A stretch of 64,000 bases of DNA from Glandiceps talaboti (lineage: Eukaryota > Hemichordata > Enteropneusta > Spengelidae), in NCBI RefSeq assembly GCF_964340395.1, contig NC_135569.1, positions 7,501 through 71,500 on the forward strand. Direction: 5' to 3'. Below the pieces are notes generated by a model, which worked only from the letters and a program-made list of their open reading frames with translations, ran no database searches and was not told the origin of the DNA. Below are positions 1-14,002 of this stretch, one piece after another (within the stretch, counting starts at the first letter, position 1; each line of letters begins with the position of its first letter). The position numbers and the translations under genes are program-made.

Positions 1-1225
1 TCAAAGGTCAAAGTAGTGAGAGCCAGTACTCAATTTAGAACTTATATCATGAATTTTTTTTCACCATTTACAAATAGAAAATCGTAATATCTATATAAAG
101 TTATAAACTATATTTAATACCAAAGCAGGGTATGTATTGGTTTTGATAGCAAAGTTATCAATGTAGGAAATAACATATACATGTTAGTGTATACTTTTTA
201 CCACCACTGTACTACTAATAGTGCTTTGTTTACAAAATGGCTTCCAATGGCAAGAGAGTTTGTCATGTCCTTTCCAAAACAGAAATCACTTTGGTCCTAA
301 GTCTATGCCTTGCTTAACAGTAAGAGTTCAAAGGTGACCACGCAAAATCCTTCAAAATCCCTGTACACCGTGAAATATGCACAAAATTGGAAATAAGTGA
401 ACACTAGAATTTAGAAACCATATTTCTGCAAAAGACTCAGACAAGATATTAAGTGTCTGCTTCATGATCATTAACACGAGTAGTTCAGCACACAAAATCT
501 TGTGAAATTCCATACAAATGTGCCTTTTAAAAATTAAAATTACTTTTCCCCATAGGCTAACATGGTTAAAATAATGTAGAAAAAATTGAAATTCCAAAAA
601 CATATTTCCGCTACTCATTGTGACATGCAATTTATAACATTAGTCATTCTGATTAATAAGAGTAGTTCAAGACAAAAACAACGGTGAATTTATATAGATA
701 AATGCCTTTTACAAATAATGACAGTTTTCCACATGTTAACCTAATGGCAAAAAAAAACAGTCAAACAAACATACTTCTACTAGCCATTGAGACATGTGAT
801 TTATAACATGAGTCAAGGATATTAATATACACCTATCCTGAAAATTTGGTCAAAGAATACTTACAGGAAAAAAAATGTTAATTAAAGAGCAAAGCGCGCC
901 CTCAGTGGTAACGTTTATTTTGACATTTTGACAACTTAGAAAAACACTCATTTCTCATTATTTTTCGACCACATTTGGTGAGCAGGTACAATTTAGCGTA
1001 CCTAACAACATATTGACGGCATTAAACCTAAATTCATTTCTCCTTGAATAAATTAAACGGTTAGGGTTATGCATAAACATATTACCCACAATACAACCTT
1101 ATGATGACATTTGACCCCCGAAATTTATTCAATCAATGCAAGTAATTTTTATACATCTATCCTTGAGATTGGGTCAAAAATTTCAATCAGGAAGGTACAA
1201 AATTAGCCTGTTTTCAAATAAAATC

Positions 1226-1240
1226 GCGCCCCCTAGTGGC
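1226..1240 (-). promoter_or_regulatory. CTCF-like box, one per array unit
   Basis: The minus strand reads gccactagggggcgc, which agrees with the animal CTCF core CCAC-N-AGGGGGCGC. The same box is at 2958-2972, 4724-4738, 6159-6173, 7593-7607, 8995-9009 and 10399-10413, and with one change at 12806-12820. The match is seen in the sequence. Binding is only inferred, and bilaterian CTCF outside vertebrates and insects is less well characterised. Confidence 0.45.
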
Positions 1241-2016
1241 AATATTCAGGTAAAAAAGTACTTTTCTTTTGTTGACTTTGGAAATGTTCAATACCCAAGA
1301 TGGGGCTTCACAAATGTACTTTATTGTTAATGTATCTTTATGAAATTGTCAAGTTACATTGCCAGCTAACTTATCTACCTGACACTGATATTGGGGGTCA
1401 AAAGTCAAAGGTTAAAGTAGTGAGAGCTAGTACTCAATTTAGAACTTCTATCATGAATTTTTTTTCACCATTTACAAATAGAAAATCATAATATCTATAT
1501 AAAGTTATAAACTATATTTAACACCAGAGCAGGGTATGTATTGGTTTTGATAGCAAAGTTATCAATGTAGAAAATAACATACATGTTAGTGTATACTTTT
1601 GACCACACTGTACTACTAATAGTGCTTTGTTTACAAAATGGCTTCCAATGGCAAGAGAGTTTGTCATGTCCTTTCCAAAACAGAAATCACTTTGGTTCTA
1701 AGTCTATGCCTTGCTTAACAGTAAGAGTTCAAAGGTGACCACGCAAAATCCTTCAAAATCCCTGTACACCGTGAAATATGCACAAAATTGGAAATAAGTG
1801 AACACTAGAATTTAGAAACCATATTTCTGCAAAAGACTCAGACAAGATATTAAGTGCCTGCTTCATGATCATTAACACGAGTAGTTCAGCACACAAAAAC
1901 TTGTGAAATTCCATACAAATGTGCCTTTTAAAAATTAAAATTACTTTTCCCCATAGGCTAACATGGTTAAAATAATGTAGAAAAAATTGAAATTCCAAAA
2001 ACATATTTCCGCTAAT

Positions 2017-2681
2017 CATTGTGACAAGCAATTTATAACATCAGTCATTCTGATTAATAAGAGTAGTTCAAGACAAAAAAAACGGTGAATTTATATAGAT
2101 AAATGCCTTTTACAAATAATGACAGTTTTCCACATGTTAACCTAATGGCAAAAAAAAACAGCAAACAAACATACTTCTACTAGCCATTGAGACATGTGAT
2201 TTATAACATGAGTCAAGGATATTAATATACACCTATCCTGAAAATTTGGTCAAAGAATACTTACAGGAAAAAAAATGTTAATTGAAAAGCAAAGCGCGCC
2301 CTCAGTGGTAACGTTTATATTGACATTTTGACAACTTAGAAAAACACTCATTGTGACAAGCAATTTATAACATTAGTCATTCTGATTAATAAGAGTAGTT
2401 CAAGACAAAAAAAAACGGTGAATTTATATAGATAAATGCCTTTTACAAATAATGACAGTTTTCCACATGTTAACCTAATGGCAAAAAAAACCAGCAAACA
2501 AACATACTTCTACTAGCCATTGAGACATGTGATTTATAACATGAGTCAAGGATATTAATATACACCTATCCTGAAAATTTGGTCAAAGAATACTTACAGG
2601 AAAAAAAATGTTAATTGAAAAGCAAAGCGCGCCCTCAGTGGTAACGTTTATATTGACATTTTGACAACTTAGAAAAACACT
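2017..2681. repeat. Two tandem copies of the ~332-bp sub-repeat (array unit 2)
   Basis: The segment beginning cattgtgacaagcaattt starts at 2017 and again at 2349, then the sequence returns to the normal unit at actcatttctc. This extra copy explains why the unit is 1732 bp, not about 1400. The joint falls on a short shared tcatt. Confidence 0.93.
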
Positions 2682-3138
2682 CATTTCTCATTATTTTTCG
2701 ACCACATTTGGTGAGCAGGTACAATTTAGGGTACCTAACAACATATTGACGGCATTAAACCTAAATTCATTTCTCCTTGAATAAATTGAGCGGTTAGGGT
2801 TATGCTAAACATATTACCCACAATACAACCTTATGATGACATTTGACCCCCAAAATTTATTCAATCAATGCAAGTAATTTTTATACATCTATCCTTAAGA
2901 TTGGGTCAAAAAATTAATTCAGGAAGGTACAAAATTAGCCTGTTTTCAAATAAAATCGCGCCCCCTAGTGGCAATATTCAGGTAAAAAAGTACTCTTCTT
3001 TTGATGACTTTAGCAATGTTCAATACCCAAGATGGGGCTTCACAAATGTACTTTATTGTTAATGTATCTTTATGAAATTGTCAAGTAACATTGCCAACTA
3101 ACTTATCTACCCGACACTGAAATTGGGGGTCAAAGGTC

Positions 3139-3212
3139 AAAGGTCAAAGTAGTGAGAACCAGTACTCAATTTAGAACTTAAAGTAGTGAGAGCTAGTACT
3201 CAATTTAGAACT
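3139..3212. repeat. 34-bp direct duplication inside array units 3-5
   Basis: The segment agtagtgagaaccagtactc through atttagaactta is repeated back to back here. The same duplication occurs near 4905-4978 and 6340-6413. Units at 1383, 7750, 9152 and 10556 lack it. Confidence 0.85.
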
Positions 3213-3782
3213 TATATCATGAATATTTTTTCACCATTTACAAATAGAAAATCATAATATCTATATAAAGTTATAAACTATATTTAATACCAGAGCAGGG
3301 TATGTATTGGTTTTGATAGCAAAGTTATCAATGTAGAAAATAACATTCATGTTAGTGTATACTTTTGACCACCACTGTACTACTAATAGTGCTTTGTTTA
3401 CAAAATGGCTTCCAATGGCAAGAGAGTTTGTCATGTCCTTTCCAAAACAGAATCACTTTGGTCCTAAGTCTATGCCTTGCTTAACAGTAAGAGTTCAAAG
3501 GTGACCACGCAAAATCCTTCAAAATCCCTGTACACCGTGAAATATGCACAAAATTGGAAATAAGTGAACACTAGAATTTAGAAACCATATTTCTGCAAAA
3601 GACTCAGACAAGATATTAAGTGCCTGCTTCATGATCATTAACACGAGTAGTTCAGCACACAAAAACTTGTGAAATTCCATACAAATGTGCCTTTTAAAAA
3701 TTAAAATTACTTTTCCCCATAGGCTAACATGGTTAAAATAATGTAGAAAAAATTGAAATTCCAAAAACATATTTCCGCTAAT

Positions 3783-4449
3783 CATTGTGACAAGCAATTT
3801 ATAACATCAGTCATTCTGATTAATAAGAGTAGTTCAAGACAAAAAAAACGGTGAATTTATATAGATAAATGCCTTTTACAAATAATGACAGTTTTCCACA
3901 TGTTAACCTAATGGCAAAAAAAAAACAGCAAACAAACATACTTCTACTAGCCATTGAGACATGTGATTTATAACATGAGTCAAGGATATTAATATACACC
4001 TATCCTGAAAATTTGGTCAAAGAATACTTACAGGAAAAAAAATGTTAATTGAAAAGCAAAGCGCGCCCTCAGTGGTAACGTTTATATTGACATTTTGACA
4101 ACTTAGAAAAACACTCATTGTGACAAGCAATTTATAACATTAGTCATTCTGATTAATAAGAGTAGTTCAAGACAAAAAAAACGGTGAATTTATATAGATA
4201 AATGCCTTTTACAAATAATGACAGTTTTCCACATGTTAACCTAATGGCAAAAAAAACCAGCAAACAAACATACTTCTACTAGCCATTGAGACATGTGATT
4301 TATAACATGAGTCAAGGATATTAATATACACCTATCCTGAAAATTTGGTCAAAGAATACTTACAGGAAAAAAAATGTTAATTGAAAAGCAAAGCGCGCCC
4401 TCAGTGGTAACGTTTATATTGACATTTTGACAACTTAGAAAAACACTCA
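3783..4449. repeat. Two tandem copies of the ~332-bp sub-repeat (array unit 3)
   Basis: The sub-repeat starts at 3783 and 4116 and uses the same joint as in unit 2. Units 2 and 3 look almost identical from about 1753 to 5284, so one was probably copied from the other. Confidence 0.93.
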
Positions 4450-7400
4450 TTTCTCATTATTTTTCGACCACATTTGGTGAGCAGGTACAATTTAGGGTAC
4501 CTAACAACATATTGACGGCATTAAACCTAAATTCATTTCTCCTTGAATAAATTGAGCGGTTAGGGTTATGCTAAACATATTACCCACAATACAACCTTAT
4601 GATGACATTTGACCCCCAAAATTTATTCAATCAATGCAAGTAATTTTTATACATCTATCCTTAAGATTGGGTCAAAAAATTAATTCAGGAAGGTACAAAA
4701 TTAGCCTGTTTTCAAATAAAATCGCGCCCCCTAGTGGCAATATTCAGGTAAAAAAGTACTCTTCTTTTGATGACTTTAGCAATGTTCAATACCCAAGATG
4801 GGGCTTCACAAATGTACTTTATTGTTAATGTATCTTTATGAAATTGTCAAGTAACATTGCCAACTAACTTATCTACCCGACACTGAAATTGGGGGTCAAA
4901 GGTCAAAGGTCAAAGTAGTGAGAACCAGTACTCAATTTAGAACTTAAAGTAGTGAGAGCTAGTACTCAATTTAGAACTTATATCATGAATATTTTTTCAC
5001 CATTTACAAATAGAAAATCATAATATCTATATAAAGTTATAAACTATATTTAATACCAGAGCAGGGTATGTATTGGTTTTGATAGCAAAGTTATCAATGT
5101 AGAAAATAACATTCATGTTAGTGTATACTTTTGACCACCACTGTACTACTAATAGTGCTTTGTTTACAAAATGGCTTCCAATGGCAAGAGAGTTTGTCAT
5201 GTCCTTTCCAAAACAGAATCACTTTGGTCCTAAGTCTATGCCTTGCTTAACAGTAAGAGTTCAAAGGTGACCACGCAAAATCCTTCAAAATCCCTGTACA
5301 CCGTGAAATATGCACAAAATTGGAAATAAGTGAACACTAGAATTTAGAAACCATATTTCTGCAAAAGACTCAGACAAGATATTAAGTGTCTGCTTCATGA
5401 TCATTAACACGAGTAATTCAGCACACAAAAACTTGTGAAATTCCATACAAATGTGCCTTTTAAAAATTAAAATTACTTTTCCCCATAGGCTAACATGGTT
5501 AAAATAATGTAGAAAAAATTGAAATTCCAAAAACATATTTCCGCTAATCATTGTGACATGCAATTTATAACATTAGTCATTCTGATTAATAAGAGTAGTT
5601 CAAGACAAAAACAACGGTGAATTTATATAGATAAATGTCTTTTACAAATAATGACAGTTTTCCACATGTTAACCTAATGGCAAAAAAAAACAGTCAAACA
5701 AACATACTTCTACTAGCCATTGAGACACGTGATTTATAACATGAGTCAAGGATATTAATATACACCTATCCTGAAAATTTGGTCAAAGAATACTTACAGG
5801 AAAAAAAAATTTAATTGAAAAGCAAAGCGCGCCCTCAGTGGTAACGTTTATATTGACATTTTGACAACTTAGAAAAACACTCATTTCTCATTATTTTTCG
5901 ACCACATTTGGTGAGCAGGTACAATTTAGGGTACCTAACAACATATTGACGACATTAAACCTAAATTCATTTCTCCTTAAATAAATTAACCGGTTAGGGT
6001 TATGCATAAACATATTACCCACAATACAACCTTATGATGACATTTGACCCCCGAAATTTATTCAATCAATGTAAGTAATTTTTATACATCTATCCTTGAG
6101 ATTGGGTCAAAAAATTCAATCAGGAAGGTACAAAATTAGCCTGTTTTCAAATAAAATCGCGCCCCCTAGTGGCAATATTCAGGTAAAAAAGTACTCTTCT
6201 TTTGATGACTTTGGCAATGTTCAATACCCAAGATGGGGCTTCACAAATGTACTTTATTGTTAATGTATCTTTATGAAATTGTCAAGTTACATTGCCAACT
6301 ACCTTATCTACCCGACACTGAAATCGGGGGTCAAAGGTCAAAGGTCAAAGTAGTGAGAGCCAGTACTCAATTTAAAACTTATAGTAGTGAGAGCTAGTAC
6401 TCAATTTAGAACTTATATCATGAATATTTTTTCACCATTTACAAATAGAAAATCATAATATCTATATAAAGTTATAAACTATATTTAATACCAGAGCAGG
6501 GTATGTATTGGTTTTGATAGCAAAGTTATCAATGTAGAAAATAACATTCATGTTAGTGTATACTTTTGACCACCACTGTACTACTAATAGTGCTTTGTTT
6601 ACAAAATGGCTTCCAATGGCAAGAGAGTTTGTCATGTCCTTTCCAAAACAGAATCACTTTGGTCCTAAGTCTATGCCTTGCTTAACAGTAAGAGTTCAAA
6701 GGTGACCACGCAAAATCCTTCAAAATCCCTGTACACCGTGAAATATGCACAAAATTGGAAATAAGTGAACACTAGAATTTAGAAACCATATTTCTGCAAA
6801 AGACTCAGACAAGATATTAAGTGTCTGCTTCATGATCATTAACACGAGTAGTTCAGCACACAAAAACTTGTGAAATTCCATACAAATGTGCCTTTTAAAA
6901 ATTAAAATTACTTTTCCCCATAGGCTAACATGGTTAAAATAATGTAGAAAAAATTGAAATTCCAAAAACATATTTCCGCTAATCATTGTGACAAGCAATT
7001 TATAACATTAGTCATTCTGATTAATAAGAGTAGTTCAAGACAAAAAAAACGGTGAATTTATATAGATAAATGCCTTTTACAAATAATGACAGTTTTCCAC
7101 ATGTTAACCTAATGGCAAAAAAAAACAGTCAAACAAACATACTTCTACTAGCCATTGAGACATGTGATTTATAACATGAGTCAAGGATATTAATATACAC
7201 CTATCCTGAAAATTTGGTCAAATAATACTTACAGGAAAAAAAATATTAATTGAAAAGCAAAGCGCGCCCTCAGTGGTAACGTTTATATTGACATTTTGAC
7301 AACTGAGAAAAACACCCATTTCTCATTATTTTTCGACCACATTTGGTGAGCAGGTACAATTTAGGGTACCTAACAACATATTGACGGCATTAAACCTAAA

Positions 7401-10400
7401 TTCATTTCTCCTTGAATAAATTGAGCGGTTAGGGTTATGCTAAACATATTACCCACAATACAACCTTATGATGACATTTGACCCCCAAAATTTATTCAAT
7501 CAATGCAAGTAATTTTTATACATCTATCCTTAAGATTGGGTCAAAAAATTAATTCAGGAAGGTACAAAATTAGCCTGTTTTCAAATAAAATCGCGCCCCC
7601 TAGTGGCAATATTCAGGTAAAAAAGTACTCTTCTTTTGATGACTTTGGCAATGTTCAATACCGAAGATGGGGCTTCACAAATGTACTTTATTGTTAATGT
7701 ATCTTTTTGAAATTGTCAAGTAACATTGCCAACTAACTTATCTACCCGACACTGAATTTGGGGGTCAAAGGTCAAAGGTCAAAGTAGTGAGAGCCAGTAC
7801 TCAATTTAGAACTTATATCATGAATTTTTTTTCACCATTTACAAATAGAAAATCGTAATATCTATATAAAGTTATAAACTATATTTAATACCAAAGCAGG
7901 GTATGTATTGGTTTTGATAGCAAAGTTATCAATGTAGGAAATAACATATACATGTTAGTGTATACTTTTTACCACCACTGTACTACTAATAGTGCTTTGT
8001 TTACAAAATGGCTTCCAATGGCAAGAGAGTTTGTCATGTCCTTTCCAAAACAGAAATCACTTTGGTCCTAAGTCTATGCCTTGCTTAACAGTAAGAGTTC
8101 AAAGGTGACCACGCAAAATCCTTCAAAATCCCTGTACACCGTGAAATATGCACAAAATTGGAAATAAGTGAACACTAGAATTTAGAAACCATATTTCTGC
8201 AAAAGACTCAGACAAGATATTAAGTGTCTGCTTCATGATCATTAACACGAGTAATTCAGCACACAAAAACTTGTGAAATTCCATACAAATGTGCCTTTTA
8301 AAAATTAAAATTACTTTTCCCCATAGGCTAACATGGTTAAAATAATGTAGAAAAAATTGAAATTCCAAAAACATATTTCCGCTACTCATTGTGACATGCA
8401 ATTTATAACATTAGTCATTCTGATTAATAAGAGTAGTTCAAGACAAAAAAAACGGTGAATTTATATAGATAAATGCCTTTTACAAATAATGACAGTTTTC
8501 CACATGTTAACCTAATGGCAAAAAAAACCAGCAAACAAACATACTTCTACTAGCCATTGAGACATGTGATTTATAACATGAGTCAAGGATATTAATATAC
8601 ACCTATCCTGAAAATTTGGTCAAAGAATACTTACAGGAAAAAAAATGTTAATTGAAAAGCAAAGCGCGCCCTCAGTGGTAACGTTTATTTTGACATTTTG
8701 ACAACTTAGAAAAACACTCATTTCTCATTATTTTTCGACCACATTTGGTGAGCAGGTACAATTTAGGGTACCTAACAACATATTGACGGCATTAAACCTA
8801 AATTCATTTCTCCTTGAATAAATTGAGCGGTTAGGGTTATGCTAAACATATTACCCACAATACAACCTTATGATGACATTTGACCCCCAAAATTTATTCA
8901 ATCAATGCAAGTAATTTTTATACATCTATCCTTAAGATTGGGTCAAAAAATTAATTCAGGAAGGTACAAAATTAGCCTGTTTTCAAATAAAATCGCGCCC
9001 CCTAGTGGCAATATTCAGGTAAAAAAGTACTCTTCTTTTGATGACTTTGGCAATGTTCAATACCCAAGATGGGGCTTCACAAATGTACTTTATTGTTAAT
9101 GTATCTTTATGAAATTGTCAAGTAACATTGCCAACTAACTTATCTACCCGACACTGAAATTGGGGGTCAAAGGTCAAAGGTCAAAGTAGTGAGAACCAGT
9201 ACTCAATTTAGAACTTATATCATGAATTTTTTTTCACCATTTACAAATAGAAAATCATAATATCTATATAAAGTTATAAACTATATTTAATACCAGAGCA
9301 GGGTATGTATTGGTTTTGATAGCAAAGTTATCAATATAGGAAATAACATATACATGTTAGTGTATACTTTTTACCACCACTGTACTACTAATAGTGCTTT
9401 GTTTATAAAATGGCTTCCAATGGCAAGAGAGTTTGTCATGTCCTTTCCAAAACAGAAATCACTTTGGTCCTAAGTCTATGCCTTGCTTAACAGTAAGAGT
9501 TCAAAGGTGACCATGCAAAATCCTTCAAAATCCCTGTACACCGTGAAATATGCACAAAATTGGAAATAAGTGAACACTAGAATTTAGAAACCATATTTCT
9601 GCAAAAGACTCAGACAAGATATTAAGTGTCTGCTTCATGATCATTAACACGAGTAGTTCAGCACACAAAAACTTGTGAAATTCCATACAAATGTGCCTTT
9701 TAAAAATTAAAATTACTTTTCCCCATAGGCTAACATATGGTTAAAATAATGTAGAAAAAATTGAAATTCCAAAAACATATTTCCGCTAATCATTGTGACA
9801 TGCAATTTAATACATTAGTCATTCTGATTAATAAGAGTAGTTCAAGACAAAAAAAACGGTGAATTTATATAGATAAATGCCTTTTACAAATAATGACAGT
9901 TTTCCACATGTTAACCTAATGGCAAAAAAAAACAGTCAAACAAACATACTTCTACTAGCCATTGAGACATGTGATTTATAACATGAGTCAAGGATATTAA
10001 TATACACCTATCCTGAAAATTTGGTCAAAGAATACTTACAGGAAAAAAAAATGTTAATTGAAAAGCAAAGCGCGCCCTCAGTGGTAACGTTTATATTGAC
10101 ATTTTGACAACTTAGAAAAACACTCATTTCTCATTATTTTTCGACCACATTTGGTGAGCAGGTACAATTTAGGGTACCTAACAACATATTGACGGCATTA
10201 AACCTAAATTCATTTCTCCTTGAATAAATGAACCGGTTAGGGTTATGCATAAACATATTACCCACAATACAACCTTATGATGACATTTGACCCCCGAAAT
10301 TTATTCAATCAATGCAAGTAATTTTACATCTATCCTTGAGATTGGGTCAAAAAATTCAATCAGGAAGGTACAAAATTAGCCTGTTTTCAAATAAAATCGC

Positions 10401-11194
10401 GCCCCCTAGTGGCAATATTCAGGTAAAAAAGTACTCTTCTTTTGATGACTTTGGCAATGTTCAATACCCAAGATGGGGCTTCACAAATGTACTTTATTGT
10501 TAATGTATCTTTATGAAATTGTCAAGTTACATTGCCAACTAACTTATCTACCCGACACTGAAATTGGGGGTCAAAGGTCAAAGGTCAAAGTAGTGAGAAC
10601 CAGTACTCAATTTAGAACTTATATCATGAATTTTTTTTCACCATTTACAAATAGAAAATCATAATATCTATATAAAGTTATAAACTATATTTAATACCAG
10701 AGCAGGGTATGTATTGGTTTTGATAGCAAAGTTATCAATGTAGGAAATAACATATACATGTTAGTGTATACTTTTTACCACCACTGTACTACTAATAGTG
10801 CTTTGTTTATAAAATGGCTTCCAATGGCAAGAGAGTTTGTCATGTCCTTTCCAAAACAGAAATCACTTTGGTCCTAAGTCTATGCCTTGCTTAACAGTAA
10901 GAGTTCAAAGGTGACCACGCAAAATCCTTCAAAATCCCTGTACACCGTGAAATATGCACAAAATTGGAAATAAGTGAACACTAGAATTTAGAAACCATAT
11001 TTCTGCAAAAGACTCAGACAAGATATTAAGTGCCTGCTTCATGATCATTAACACGAGTAGTTCAGCACACAAAAACTTGTGAAATTCCATACAAATGTGC
11101 CTTTTAAAAATTAAAATTACTTTTCCCCATAGGCTAACATATGGTTAAAATAATGTAGAAAAAATTGAAATTCCAAAAACATATTTCCGCTAAT

Positions 11195-12528
11195 CATTGT
11201 GACATGCAATTTATAACATTAGTCATTCTGATTAATAAGAGTTGTTCAAGACAAAAAAAACGATGAATTTTTATAGATAACTGCCTTTTACAAATAATGA
11301 CAGTTTTCCACATGTTAACCTAATGGCAAAAAAAACAGTCAAACAAACAAACATACTTCTACTAGCCATTGAGACATGTGATTTATAACATGAGTCGAGG
11401 ATATTAATATACACCTATCCTGAAAATTTGGTCAAAGAATACTTACAGGAAAAAAAATGTTAATTGAAAAGCAAAGCGCGCCCTCAGTGGTAACGTTTAT
11501 ATTGACATTTTGACAACTTAGAAAAACACTCATTGTGACAAGCAATTTATAACATTAGTCATTCTGATTAATAAGAGTAGTTCAAGACAAAAAAAACGGT
11601 GAATTTATATAGATAAATGCCTTTTACAAATAATGACAGTTTTCCACATGTTAACCTAATGGCAAAAAAAACCAGCAAACAAACATACTTCTACTAGCCA
11701 TTGAGACATGTGATTTATAACATGAGTCAAGGATATTAATATACACCTATCCTGAAAATTTGGTCAAAGAATACTTACAGGAAAAAAAATGTTAATTGAA
11801 AAGCAAAGCGCGCCCTCAGTGGTAACGTTTATATTGACATTTTGACAACTTAGAAAAACACTCATTGTGACAAGCAATTTATAACATTAGTCATTCTGAT
11901 TAATAAGAGTAGTTCAAGACAAAAAAAAACGGTGAATTTATATAGATAAATGCCTTTTACAAATAATGACAGTTTTCCACATGTTAACCTAATGGCAAAA
12001 AAAAACAGCAAACAAACATACTTCTACTAGCCATTGAGACATGTGATTTATAACATGAGTCAAGGATATTAATATACACCTATCCTGAAAATTTGGTCAA
12101 AGAATACTTACAGGAAAAAAAATGTTAATTGAAAAGCAAAGCGCGCCCTCAGTAGTAACGTTTATATTGACATTTTGACAACTTAGAAAAACACTCATTG
12201 TGACAAGCAATTTATAACATTAGTCATTCTGATTAATAAGAGTAGTTCAAGACAAAAAAAACGGTGAATTTATATAGATAAATGCCTTTTACAAATAATG
12301 ACAGTTTTCCACATGTTAACCTAATGGCAAAAAAAAACAGCAAACAAACATACTTCTACTAGCCATTGAGACATGTGATTTATAACATGAGTCAAGGATA
12401 TTAATATACACCTATCCTGAAAATTTGGTCAAAGAATACTTACAGGAAAAAAAAATGTTAATTGAAAAGCAAAGCGCGCCCTCAGTGGTATCGTTTATTT
12501 TGACATTTTGACAACTTAGAAAAACACT
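11195..12528. repeat. Four tandem copies of the ~332-bp sub-repeat (last array unit)
   Basis: Starts are at 11195, 11531, 11863 and 12196, then the normal unit resumes at actcatttctc. Three extra copies account for the 2.4 kb length of this terminal unit. The joints are the same as in units 2 and 3. Confidence 0.93.
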
Positions 12529-14002
12529 CATTTCTCATTATTTTTCGACCACATTTGGTGAGCAGGTATAATTTAGGGTACCTAACAACATATTGACGGC
12601 ATTAAACCTAAATTCATTTCTCCTTGAATAAATGAACCGGTTAGGGTTATGCATAAACATATTACCCACAATACAACCTTATGATGACATTTGACCCCCG
12701 AAATTTATTCAATCAATGCAAGTAATTCTTATACATCTATCCTTAAGATTGGGTCAAAAAATTCAATCAGGAAGGTACAAAATTAGCCTGTTTTCAAATA
12801 AAATCGCGCGCCCTAGTGGCAATATTCAGGTAAAAAAGTACTCTTCTTTTGATGACTTTGGCAATGTTCAATACCCAAGATGGGACTTCACAAATTATTG
12901 TTAATGTATCTTTATGAAATTGTCAAGTTACATTGCCAACTAACTTATCTACCCGATATATCTTCGCTATTAAAAACGTTTTCTGCAAATTTTCTTTACT
13001 TTTCGTTCTGGAAAGGGTAAACAATTTGATCCAAAACAAACGACATCGGAGCCCTACATATTTGTATATATCCTAGACAGTCTATATATTTCCTGAAAGC
13101 GCATTATTTTGATGAGCTATTCAACAATATTACCTTATAGAAAACCCCGACAAATAACAAAGTTAGAGCGATATTACCAATTGTAGGTGCTTACCATTGA
13201 TTTTAATGAGCACAATTTTGAAAGGGTACCTCCTAAATATCTATGTAAACATATTTATATTAATCATAGGATATATATAGGTTGCATTAAATGTTAAATA
13301 ATATATTCTGATATATACAATATATTCAGGTTGTTTTTTCTTTATATGGTCCACGCCTGTGCTCTTCTAGTAACATATTCTATACTCAAACTATATATTT
13401 CCCGAAAGCAAATAATATGGGCTTCCCAAAAAATAAAGATTTAAAAGAATTGGTAAAACTAAAACAGTATATAATAAAAATATGAAAAAATATTGATTAC
13501 AAATCGATACAAACCTTTCCGTCAATGATGACTGATCACGTTAACATATTTGTCAACATACATGAACACATTCGCAACATTTATCAAACGGGAAGATTTT
13601 TTTCTAAACAGGACAAACGTCCATTTTTTTAAAAATGGATATCTGCCGATGGGGGCGACAACTTTGTCAAACACCCGCTATTTTTGGTACTCTGAATCGG
13701 AATTTGTAAGTAGAGTATCAGCCGTTGTGGGCGCTGTCTAATCTCCCTTTCCCCAAGGGGCAGGTCGGCTGATAAGACCGGACCTATGACGACATTACAG
13801 TCTAGCTTACCAGATGACATTTCGATATTAGCATCAACTTGTTTTACATATCTGAAAATGCTTAACATTGTATGCAACTACAGTATGCAACTAAAACTCC
13901 CAACCTCAAAAAGTAGATTATTAGTTTTTAAAGCAACAACTTAGAGAATGCGATCGCTCTAGCCTGAAATCCATGCGCGGTTTGGATTTTTTACATTCGT
14001 CT

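Larger units (their letters stand above)
1..12956. repeat. Satellite-like tandem array, eight units of ~1.40-2.40 kb
   Basis: The same sequence recurs from the first base to an abrupt end at 12956, after the motif cttatctacccga. Taking each unit to start at cactgaaattggggg, the units are 1-1382 (start cut by the window), 1383-3114, 3115-4880, 4881-6315, 6316-7749, 7750-9151, 9152-10555 and 10556-12956. Their lengths are about 1402, 1732, 1766, 1435, 1434, 1402, 1404 and 2401 bp. The differences are explained by a 34-bp direct duplication near the unit start and by extra copies of a ~332-bp sub-repeat. Short open frames (92 codons minus, 64 codons plus) recur in most units. They follow from unit identity and show no known domain, so I do not call them genes. 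The array continues to the left of the window. Confidence 0.97.

Noticed and set aside
352-630. 92-codon minus-strand frame repeated in most array units, and a 64-codon plus-strand frame
   Set aside because: Conservation follows from near-identical DNA units. There is no domain, no splice partner and no promoter. Some units break the frames without any sign of selection.
1-12956. CRISPR-like array
   Set aside because: Unit size is over 1.4 kb, there are no short repeats with unique spacers, and the setting is eukaryotic.
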